Below, in pieces: positions 45,575-57,500 of a stretch of 64,000 bases of DNA. Below the pieces are notes generated by a model that saw nothing but the letters and a program-made list of their open reading frames with translations, ran no database searches and was not told the origin of the DNA. The stretch is taken from contig JAKOON010000010.1 in the NCBI GenBank assembly GCA_022577435.1, positions 19,138,024 through 19,202,023 of the forward strand. Direction: 5' to 3'. The stretch's first letter is position 1. Each line of letters opens with the position of its first letter. The position numbers and the translations under genes are program-made. The stretch comes from Embiotoca jacksoni (lineage: Eukaryota > Chordata > Actinopteri > Embiotocidae).

Positions 45575-48500
45575 TAACTGTGTAAAAAATGATTAAATTT
45601 TTTTTTTTTTTTTTTTTTAAACATCCCAAAAAACAACCTGTGACTGGAAAAGGCGTTTTTCTTCTGAGTGGTTGGAACTAGTGTCCATGGCGTTAGTTAG
45701 CAGGCCCTGAGGAGGCACCAGGGCAGAGAAGATGGATGGCTGCTGAGACTGAATCTGACAAGTGTGGGAGAAAAGCAGCTCTCAGGTGCTGCACCTGCCA
45801 TCCATCTCACTTCTGACCAGGCATGGCATGAGTGGCACTATTGTTTCACCTTTTACCCACTCCTCATTCACTCACACGTACATGCACGCACGTAAAAATA
45901 CGACCAACGCAAGAGAAGTGGCACATAAATGCACGGACACACATGCTGTCAGATACACTCAAAGCAAAGCTTGATGGCTCTTGGTCTTCATCAGCCAGCT
46001 CCCTCCCCTGACTAGTTTGTGGGATGTAGTATTCTTTGAACTTATGCTGACTGCATGACCAACAAAGACAGTAACACAATGAAACAATACAGTGAACACA
46101 TAACACAATAAAACAAACTGGTTTTGATCAAAGACCCACATTAGAAAATGAATTTTATCATCCATTAGAGTACGGCATCCTGTCCCAGATGCATTCCTAT
46201 CAAGATGCTACACAGGGATCGTAATAATGTGTGTTCCCATCTATAGCTTTGTTAATGCTTCTCTGTTGGGCCACAATACCACTAGTCAACCCCAGAGCGA
46301 TCACAAACAGATGCAATTGTTAATTATGCAGGCAAATGTCCACAGTTTAGCCAGTCTGATGGCGAGCCATCGGCAACGTGCTTATCCTACTTATGGAGCA
46401 GTTTAGGGAGTTGTGGCGACCAGATGGCAGGAACCACGGCACTAAAAATGGATGTTAAAACACTATTTGTCACGCAGATGAATAATTGAACTCTGTGGTT
46501 GAAAAGCTCACTGACACAGTGTCCTATTGAAACAGAAGCTCAATGTTAATGTATTGCTACCGTGTTACTTTGAAATAAAACCCTGAGAACATCGCTGACT
46601 TTTAAAAGCTGTCAAGAAGAAAACAAAAAGAAAGATATCCGTTCTAACTTTATGCAACTCTATGAGTAAAGGGATAATCTGATTGCCCTTCCTGTGGGTA
46701 GCGTCATGACGGCAAAACAATACTTTATCTATGACCTTTATCAAAGCCTCTCTGAGAATGACAGGTTCATTTTGCTGTAACGGACAGGTGTGGCTTGTCT
46801 TTTTCTCAATTGACCTCAAATTTGTCTGTCCCTTGACTCTGGCTATAGACATCAATAACAGGTTTATCGTGCTGATGAACAAGTATTAAGCAAAGCTTAA
46901 TGGGACATTCAGACAGTGATAAAGCACACAGACAGCTGTTGAGGACCGGATGCACAGTGCTTGTTAATGGGTTGATAAGCTGGGGGAGGGTAGCGCTGTC
47001 TCAGTGATAATATAACCTAAAGGAACAGTGACTGAGTTATGTTTATGTGATGGGAAAAAAAAAGAAGAAATTTCAGAGTTTAGTCCCCAATACATTCTGT
47101 ATAGACATAATTGCCCATCACATGTTTAATTACTACAAAGCTCCCTAACAAGAGTGTTAATTTTCCAACCAAGTACAGAAACAGCTGTGAGGAGAGGAGA
47201 AGAGACGAAAAAGAAACGAAACACTCAGGGGAGAAGACAAAAAGAAAAGATTGAAGAAGTGAGGTGGCGTTATGGTTTTCTGCGCTTTGTTCGTGTTCAT
47301 ATGTGTGACTGAGTAAGTGAATTAAAGCAGCAATGATTAAAAGCGACAGGATGAGGAGGGGGAATCAGGATTTCTTTTTTTGCCTTCATCGCTTCAGCTG
47401 AAATAAGGAGACAGAAAGAAAAAGACTCCAGCTAATTAATTCAAATGCATGGTCTAACCTTTTAAAATACATGAATGTGCGAGCACTGATCTATAACGCA
47501 ATTTAACGATCCGCCGATACTCTTGGAAATTCAACAACTCGGGGAATATGGGCCAAAACCCCTGCAGCTTCACGTTTCTCCGTTTCCTTTTGGTGCACCA
47601 GAGAAGAACTGAATACCTGAAAGAAATGTTGAAACCTGACAATGAAGTTAAGTGCCTTCATGCACAGCTGTCTGCTCAGTCAATATTTACCTTTCCCAGC
47701 ATTCACAATCCATGACTCTCCTCACCTGTTCACCTCCACTGAAGCATGCATGAGCAAGTCGTGGCGGAAGTAACTCAGCGAGTATTTATTTTTCAGGAGT
47801 TATTGATTGTGTATTGCAGTGTTTTTCAAACTACGAGGACAGACTGTGAATACTGTCCAGGTTCAATTGCTGCCTTAAACAACTTTCATGTAAGGCCTAC
47901 AGTGAAACTTTGGTATGAATCAACCTTGATCCTGTTACCCCATTATTTGGGGTATAAGTGACTAATTGGTGGTTGCAATTTTTGATATTGGTCCTGTGTT
48001 TGGGGGCGCAGGGACCCTCAGCTGGCAGCTGCAAAGCGGGCTGCAATGTAATACTTTGAGGCAATTCGGCCTTCTAAATGTACGTTCTCTTAAAAAGCTT
48101 GTTTTTGTCACTGACAGGCTCAGATTCTTAATATAATTGTCTGACAACATTATGGAAATGGTCTCTAACCTGAAACAGAAATCTTGCAAGAGGCAAGATG
48201 TTGCAGGAAACCTCGGTGAGAGTTGGAGTAGGAGTTCCGACAAGAATTTGCTGTGTTGGAGTACAGACAGAGGGTAGCTTAGTGTTATCTAAAAGATTAA
48301 AGAAAACATTGGTTTGTGTTTGTGTTTTTCCGAATCGTGCCACTGTAATGTCTCGCAGCACTTCATTCAACTTTCATCTGTCTTTGTTGGATAGGGACAT
48401 ACAGAAGTTGTGGCTTGTTGTGTTACAAATGGGTGCTCACTTCAGTGTCCACTGCCCCATATGCAGACCATCAGGTCAGGAGTGAAAGTTTTTACTGGGA

Positions 48501-51500
48501 TCACTACTGCAACCCGAATAAGAGAAGGTTTCCCATAACAAAGCACTTTTTCTTAAAGATTGCTGCAGAGCGGCGGTAATGGTATTAGCTAGAGTGATTG
48601 TGGTGTTTGAGAGTTAAGAGACTTGTCCTTGAGTGAGACTTCTTTCGAAGAAATGTAGTTTATCAAAGCCCCGTGAAGTGTTGTGAGATTTTGTTGGCAC
48701 AAGTTGGAAAATGCAAACATACAAACCTTTTTATTTTTCCACTCTTTTAGATAACACAGAGCTTCTCTCTCCGTATGACACAACAAACTCCTGTTTCCAC
48801 TGCCGGCTTCCTGCAACAACTCACTTCTTACAAGATTTCAGAGAGAAATCTCCTTGAATCAGATTTCTGTCTCGGGTTGAGGATCCTTTACAGGATGTCA
48901 GACATTTATATTAACAATCTGAGCCTGTCAGTGGCAAAAACAAGCACTCTGAGAGGATGAACATTGACAGAGCGTAACTGCCCCGAAGTATTACATTGCA
49001 GCCCGTTTTGCTGCTGCTGTCTAAGGCGCTCTCCCTCAATACCAATTTCAAAAACTGTTGTCCCTTTTGTCACTTGGAAATTATGGGCAAATAAGGTCTA
49101 GCTTGAAAAATACAAAAAAATGTCCTCCTGCTGGACATCACTTAACAGCACTGCAGGACAGCATTAACATAGAAATTAATTTATTACGAGATGTGAAACC
49201 AAATGACATATTAAAGACAAATTTATGACATGCTCAAACAAACCAAATCAATAACTGGGACTTGTGAGGAAAATGCATTTCATGCCTTTGACAGACCATT
49301 ATTCACTGGCTTAGAGCAAAGCAGATATTTTCTTGAATAATGATAAATAATAATAATAATAAAGATCAGTCTCTAATCAGGTCAGCTTAAATCTCTGCTC
49401 GTCTGCTCTGACAGCTCACCTCGACAAATCCAGCTTCGGTGCAGTGTGGTTCTGTTTGATCTCTGTCTGCATGACAATAACAAAAGACCGCAGATGACCA
49501 CAAAAAAACACCAATGAATTGGTGAGAGCAAGTTGGAAGCATTTAATTGAAATCCAGTTTGAGGTGCCAATCTATCATGTTGCATCATTTCACTCAGAAA
49601 AGGGAAGTAAAAAGCTGACATCTTGAGAGAAAGCCATGAGAGCAGAATTAAACGTTGTTTTTCTTGCTTTTGTATTTTTCTTTTCCTCTAGAGGAAAATA
49701 AGTCAGATGGTTGAGGCAGAGGCATTAGTTCTTTGGAAATATATTAGCGCAAGTCTTTTGAAATATCTCATAACATTAGCCTCCATTACAAAGTGTGTCA
49801 GAGACCTCATGAGGAATATCTATTTCTTCTCGATGGTACTACAAATGCGCTCATCTCCAGTCAAAAAGGAACATTATGTATTGCAAGATGAGAACAGAGC
49901 TTTCAAGTAAATTGAGCTATGCCAGTAATCCCCATAATCTTCATACAGTTAACAGCAGTGCACTGATAAAGCACAGATCCTGAACATACCCTTAAAAGCG
50001 GAGAAATAATGAGTCACATGCTACACGTGATTTCCTTTGATTCATGTCAACCTTGATGACTGCTGCTCCTGAAGCATTGCTTAATGTCATCAGGCTGTGC
50101 TCACTCAAATAATCTACCCCATTTCCCAGAGAGATAGTTAACCACTGATATGTTCAGAGAAATGCCATAATCCATGCTCAATCTAATTTCCTCCAATATT
50201 CACTTATTTATGATTGCACACGATTTGTGCAAGAATTAGTGAAGATGATTAATACAGTTAGTGAACACTTCCCCAATCTGAATTCCTATTGACCACATAG
50301 TTCAGACTAATTGCAGAAATGACAGGGATATGTGAAGTGGTGACAATATTTCTCTCACAATAACAATGTCAGTCACATCACTGCTGAACACTGCAAACGG
50401 AGAAGCAACAAAAAACACTGTTTTACCTGAGCGTGAAGTTTATCAGCTGAGCGGAGCTAGCCATGAGTATGTAGAAAGTGGCGATGTCGGTCTTCTTCAG
50501 AGGTTTGGAGGACGTCCGTATGACGATGGCGTTGCCAAGCTTGAGCCGTGAAAGCGTCGCCATTCCTTTAGGCACCTGCAGGAGACGTACGCTGCCAATC
50601 CTCTGCATGGGAGTGACCGGAACATACTCGGCCTGCTGCTGTGGACCACCCCAACGACTTCCCTCCACAGAGTTGCACTTCCCATTGACTTTGGGCCGAG
50701 CCTGGTAGTAAAGCTCCACGGGGTTTCCAGCGGATGGATCCTGCCTCTCCCTGCTGGTGCCCTCTGACCCCGGAGCAAACCAGCCGGGCGCAGGAGCCAG
50801 CTCAGCCATGCAGGTTCCTCTCTCTCCTCCAATGGCACAGGAACCTCTCACCTCCTGGGTTTGCCAAAAGGCATACACTGTCACACATGGTAGCTCATCC
50901 ACAGCTGCTTCCACGCGGCTCCAGTCCCTCCCTGCAACATAGAAGAGGACCCGCACTTTGGGCTTGGAGGAGAAAACCCGAGGAGTCAGCACGAAGGCCT
51001 GGATTTTCCAATTAAAGGTGAAGACCTCTGGGGCGTTAAAGAGCTGCACAGACTGGACCAGATCTCGAGGCACAAGCTTCTCTGTGGACATAGTACCGTA
51101 GCTGGCGTTGACAGCTGGCTGGCGGCTGGCTCTTAAAATAACAAAGGGCTGCGTGTTACTCTGCATGCTGGAGTTCCTCATGAATTCCTGCCCAGCCTCC
51201 TTCAGAAACAGGTAGTCAGCATCATACACCTCGTAGTTGACCGGCAAGAAGACAGGGAAAGGCACTGGGCTCTTACTGTAAGTCACTTCTTTACTGCTCA
51301 AATCTGTAACATAAAAATAGAAAATTACATTCAGCTTGTTGTCATAGAACCGTCTGACAACCACATTTCTAAGCAATTTTATTTGACATAAAAACAGAAC
51401 TGTAGAAATGAATTCTCCTCTACATTTTAGAGTGAAATACTCTTGAGCATAAAAGTCAGCCAAGGCCAACTGATCAGCTGAGTGGGGCATCAAAGTATTA

Positions 51501-54500
51501 CACTAAATGTTCTCTCAGCTTAACCTTAAAATATCTGTAACACAGTACATATGTGAAATAATGTAAATTACTATCAGAGAAGCTTAAAAGAGTGTTTTAG
51601 TTTCTGAGGCACCAACTTCTGTTACGAAGCAGCTGTTGAACTCTGTTGCTTTGTGACAACATTGTCGGCCCCTTTTTAAACTGAGGGCATCAAATACTGG
51701 CGTTTTGTCAGAGCCATTGGCGTCATAAAAATGAGTGGTTGGATGGAACAATTACAGGACTTGAACTTGGGAAACCAGCCTTCAAGTCCTTAAAAGACAA
51801 AAGCTATTGGTAATTTTCTTGAGTAAAGTAAGTATTTTACATTCGACATGTAACATATTTAGTTTGCATAATGTACATACAGTAACTTGCATGACAGATG
51901 TACCAATACTTACATAAAATGACTTACTTTAACACAAACATGAGATTTTCTTACCAAGTTTAACCCGAACCAAATAGATTTGGTGCCCAAACCTAAAAAA
52001 AATTGGTCTCTTTCTATCAAACCATGTAGTTTTTGGTGCCTCAACCATGAGGCCTTCTGTGTGTAAGAGACACCAGCGAGCTGGTAAAAAATGGCAGTAT
52101 TTGATGCCCCGGGAAGAGAATGAGTTAAAGTTATTGGGGTGGTGAAGGGGGGTTTGAATCTTATTTCTTAATTTGTAAAAAAGCAAAGCCTTTCCCAGGA
52201 TAATATTTTCTTTGAACGCTGCTCTGAAAAAAACACAAGAAATGTCTCATAACTGGTAAAACATGTTTAATCATGTACCCCAATCTAAATGTTAGCACCT
52301 TGATGGAACTCCAAATGAGCACCTCAGATTTGCACATAATGAAAACCCTTATACAACGACAGAACAGTTATACTGGGTATATTATAAAGTGCACCTTAAT
52401 GGAACATGGAACAAATATTGAACTTTGCCTAAATGTTAACTACATTTGCAAAAGAAGTCTGAAATAAGATGTGTATTTAGGAAGAGAAAAGAAAGTCAGC
52501 TCAACCTACTGTCAGTTAAAATAAAAATATGCTGCCCTTTTGCTGAACCCGATGTCCACCTCTTATAAATTTTTAATACACTATCTTAATAATATCCAGG
52601 TAGCTAATATTGTCATAGGAAGGTTTCAAAATGACTACTTAATTTTCCATGGAAATTACTGTTTAGAATCTGTTTGCTACAGAAATGTGGTGTGATTTAA
52701 AGTATTAATTTTTCTTTAAAAATATTGCATTTCATGTAGGAATGAATATTCAAGTGCTCCAGTTTCATTTCTCTCATGGATGATCTGCCTTCCCTAGGCG
52801 CAAGGTTGAAATCAGCCATCAAAAATTGGGATTAAAATGGCTTTTCAGATTGTCATCAGGCAGAGCCTCCACACGAAAAAATACTAAGTGCAAAATTGAT
52901 GAAAATATTAAGGTAACAAAAAGTAGCAGTACATCTGAAAAATGTTATATTACTCAGTAAGATATACTGTATATTGAAGAAGCAGATGTTTTGTGTCATG
53001 CAGTATACATTTACAAGGATTACAGGCTGACTGTTAAATACTAACTAGTGTGTAGAATGACCTTTGTATGTCAGCGAGTAAAACCAAACCAACAACATGA
53101 ATATGCTCTGATCTGCTTTAAAAGCTTGACAGTAGGGTGTTTGGCTCAGTGGGAGTGAGGAGAGGTGGCGGTCACCCAGCCATCATGTGTCCTCAATAAA
53201 ATGTCCATTTTTATAGAATTATGAAGATTATGGCAGCTGACCTGAGTGTGCACTGTTTATGTGGTGGCTAATTGCCCAACTTGGTGAATTAAGGACAAAA
53301 AACGCTGATGTTTACTCTGGAGATTATAACAAAATGGATGCACTAAGTATGGTATTGCATAGTGAAAACAGCTTTAGCAGCAAATCATCCCAAAATCGGC
53401 AATGTCTTAGAAAAGAGATCATGTCAAGACCTTTAGACTTGTGTGAGACAGATTTGTGAAATAATATCAAAATATGCCACATACAGTGTGGTTTGTCTCT
53501 GAATTATTAATTGTTATTGATCCAGCGAGGAAGGTTTAAAGCTTTTCTATGTCAAAATCGGTCGTCACGTCCCTCGGGGCGGCAGGCATTTGATGGATCT
53601 GTCTATCATGGTCTCGTCTGCTTTTCATCCCCAGTCATCCAGCCCGGCAAAGAGCCTGTCAAGATGGTCTGACAGTTCACACAGCAATGACTGTACTGTA
53701 CATGTCACAATCATGTCAACCCGGCAGCCCTCAAAGGAAGACAACAAAATCTATTTTTTCCCCTCCCTTCCGCACAGAAAAGCGTGTCGGGCATGTTCAC
53801 TGAGTGGACAACACACTGCATGAGGCAGAGGCTGCAGCCGGGATCTGGGCTTGTCCTGGCTTAGCCAACCAGTGGCCACAGTGACAGATGTGCTGTTTAA
53901 TACCAGAGCTGGCGGCAGCTGCGGTTGGAGTGAATATGAACTGGCTCACTCTCTCCAGGAGGGAGCATGCACCACCTCTGTAGCAACAAAGTACTTCACA
54001 TGGAAGCCCATCCCTTTATGGCTCAGTTTGATGGGCCATTTGTGCCCCTTTTGTTATTTTACATGCTTTTAGTTTGGCACACATTTATGCACAATCTATG
54101 TGTAGATATGGTAGCACACTTTGCAGGCTATGTCTGTTCATGGCAGGCCAAGAGATGTAGCCTTCTCCTTTGCCAATCTTTTAGATATTTAACAAGCAGC
54201 CAATGTAAGTAAAAACTTGTATCATGATTGAGAGTCCTGCCCTCAACTGATAAACATGAGAGCAAATCTGCAGCACCAGCTGTTCCTCATTTTGAAGACC
54301 CTGAGCTTCTCGTGCTCCTTGGCTGAGTCAGAAAGCATCAGCGTTGCCATGCAGATGCTCCAACTGCCTCTAAAAGCCAATTCTCCTGGAGACAAAACAT
54401 GTTTAGTACCTTGAACCAATTCTTCATTTAATTTAACAGAAGACTCACTCCATGCCAGCACCTTTTTCTTAAATAAATCTTTGTTCATCCCTATCTTTGT

Positions 54501-57500
54501 CCAAATGAAAATGCTCCCTGTATGAAAGTAGTTTTACAAATTGTTTTAACACATCATTTGAGACTTACACCTCATCCCAAAATAAATACACGGCTATTTA
54601 AGATCGAGCTTTTCACCAGCAGCCAGAGCTGTACTGTCATGCATTAAAATGGAAGTGAAAAGTTCTCAGGATACTTAAACTTGAAAGTTTAGTACTATAA
54701 CTTGATATTTGCTCCACGGTGCTTGTAAGCAACTACAAAGTTGACCTTTTTAAGGACTTGAGGCTTTGTTTATTCAAGACATGTTTCTTTCAAATATTGT
54801 TCCCCATCACCGGTTTTATTAAAAACACTGTTGTTTCTAATGAGCTACATTTTCCACTGCAGTTTGTCTTATGGCTCCATATTCAATTCTTTTCATTGGC
54901 ATGATGGCTAACTGCTTTTCAGTGTGTTTGGCTTTTAGCATTATTTTCTCAAATGTAATCAATCTTTGTATTATTCTATTAAAATGCACAAAGCCTGAGC
55001 AACCGTGGTGAATTCTAATGTGCACTAATGGCTTTTACCATATGTGCAAAACAGCTTGCAGAAGTGAGTCGATTCCCAGTAGCATCACAAGGCGACATTG
55101 GATGTGTCTGTGTTGGAATTAGTTATTGAAAGATTAAAAGATGTATTTCAAAGTTTCTCCTTCATGCTGCTGTTAAAGGCTTTTGATCAAACATTGGTTA
55201 GATATGTAGCAACATGCTGATTATAAGCACTTTAAAATACAAAAGTGTTGGTAATGGCTCAGCTGCTAATGGCGCTAACTATGACCAATAGCAGAGAACA
55301 CTTTCTTAATCTAATGTTAGCACTGCGTATTTTTATCTTTTGATTGGTAGACCTTCCCCATGCATACAGTTCACTGGAGGACACCGTGGCAGTGTTGCGT
55401 TTTGCTTTGCCTGGACATGAACAGCTTGTCTGAGGAGGTCAGGGATGGTTGGATGGAACAAACACAGGACTTTCACCCAGGAGACATTGTTTGAATTTCT
55501 GATGACGTCAACTTGGTTACTGACATAATTCAACGTATTGAAGTCAAGTAACATACATTAAATAGCTTACATGACGTATGTAACATTACTTTGTAAAATT
55601 ACCCAAACCCATGATCTTTTCCTTAACCAACTTAACCAAACTGATACTGTGTCAAATCTAACCCAAATCACAATCTTTTCGTAACCCTAACAATGTGTTT
55701 TTTGGTGCCTAAGCTACATGTGCGTGTTTTTCAAAGCGTGACACTGACACTGTATCCTGTAGTGGACTGATGGGCGTATTACACAGTTTGGTGTGATAAC
55801 CAGATTGGCTTTAATCGCTCTCATTATAATCTGACAATTTGCCAACGGATAGGTCCTTAAATACAAAGATTTGTACTGATGTTTTCTGTGAGGCACTTAG
55901 GAGTCCACTTGGGAGATAAACAGCAGCGTAAACAACAGACTGGTCAGAGAAAAGAAAAGCTTTTTGTATGTTCATGAATTATTATTTTTTTAAGTTTCAG
56001 AAAGTTAACATTCCTTATATCATTGTGGTTAATTATCAAAGAGCATCTAGAAAGTGGGATAAACCTTCAACCAAAAAAATCTGGAAGACATAGTATGCGT
56101 CAGAAACACAAGTGCTATAATGTGGTGTCTTTTACAGGGAGCTAATTAGAGTATTATGGTCCATATTAAACGAAAAGTCACAAAGATCTAAGTTTGCTTT
56201 GTTGTTACAATGTCTACGTAAAATGCATTAAATTTAACCAAAAATGATTTTAAAAATAGTGTTCAAAACTTCTCACTGGTAGTGTATTTACAGCATGTTT
56301 TGTGGTCAATATTCTCTTGCCCACTTTGTTTACTATCGCTATGTCTCAGTGAATCATGATCAGACAACCATAAAGCTGCAAAAAGAACTGACCAAAGGCA
56401 CTTTGCAGAATACAAGTTAGACTGCAAGACTTCTTATCAGTCAGATCTCCTATTGTAGTCAATATAGTCTTTATAGCACCATATTGTTATCTTACATGCT
56501 TTATTAAATGCTTTACAATGTATAAACATACAGATCTGATGCACTATTTATCATATAGCATGCAATGCTCTGAAGTGCTTGGGGACAGAGCGGAGAAGAT
56601 AAGGAAAGACAAGGCGAGGGCGAAAGAGACAGAGAGAGGAAGGCTTAAGATTATGCAGGGATTACTTCTATATGTCAAATAAGACTCTTTAAGCTACTTT
56701 AAAAATCTGTTTTATCACTGTATCTTAGTTTTTTGTCATCTTATTATACCCACAAATCAGCCAGCCTGCATTCCCTAGCAATGGCCATTTAAGAGGCAGT
56801 TATTGGCTTTACAGCAAATGCCTTTGTGATGTGCCTTTTTCTCCTTTTTCATTACCAAGTTGGGAATTTAGATTGTCTGCTTCTTGTTTGCCTTGCTGTG
56901 TGTGAAAATGGGGTTTCTCAGGTGGTATCCGAGCAGACATCCATAAGGGAAAGTAATACCTCCCCACGAGGAGTAAAGTACTGAGCATTGAAGCATGGCT
57001 CAAGTTGTAATATAAACCCATCAAGTTATTTTACTCCTCACTGATTTCATCCTAAATGTTTAATATCCTACTCACTGCTGTGACACCCCCTCCACCGCAA
57101 GTAAGACACATATGCTCATGTTGAGCCCACTGGAATGCTGTACTACTATGGAGTAAAATGAGAGCATTTAATTATTATTTAGACTTTTAGAGAATTTTTA
57201 CTGGTGGAATGGCATTGCTGGCAGAAGGCCCACCTCCCATCAGTAACATGCACAACGTGAGGAGTTCAGTCTAGCTCATTTGTTTTCAGCTGTTATCGTG
57301 ATATACAGTGTGGACCCTGTGCAAGTCTAATCAAGAGGTTGTAGATGAATTCATTGCACTTTGGCATGCGCTGGTCTTTAAGTCATTCCTCAGGAGTTGG
57401 CTACTCAGATTTAGAAACGTCAAAACAAGCGCAATCACCCCCAGATCACTTACCTTGAGTGACAACTCCTGCGATTGTTGCAAAGACTAACTGTAAGATC

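Larger units (their letters stand above)
41765..50426. other. tmem132d intron 2 (8.7 kb)
   Basis: Holds a GCGCC-type dispersed repeat (42213-42352), a MITE fragment (44780-44882), a CT tract (45541-45571), a T-run (about 45597-45619) and a large foldback element (47971-49062). An unsupported 202-codon open frame at 43432-42824 is discussed under rejected items. The rest shows nothing recognisable. Confidence 0.55.
51304..57453. other. tmem132d intron 1 (6.1 kb)
   Basis: Contains the TIR element at 51685-52109 and a related copy at 55446-55716. No exon, RNA gene or other feature was recognised. Confidence 0.55.

Noticed and set aside
53135..53190. tRNA- or SINE-like TGGCTCAGTGGG box
   Set aside because: A-box resemblance only; no B box or cloverleaf is visible downstream.
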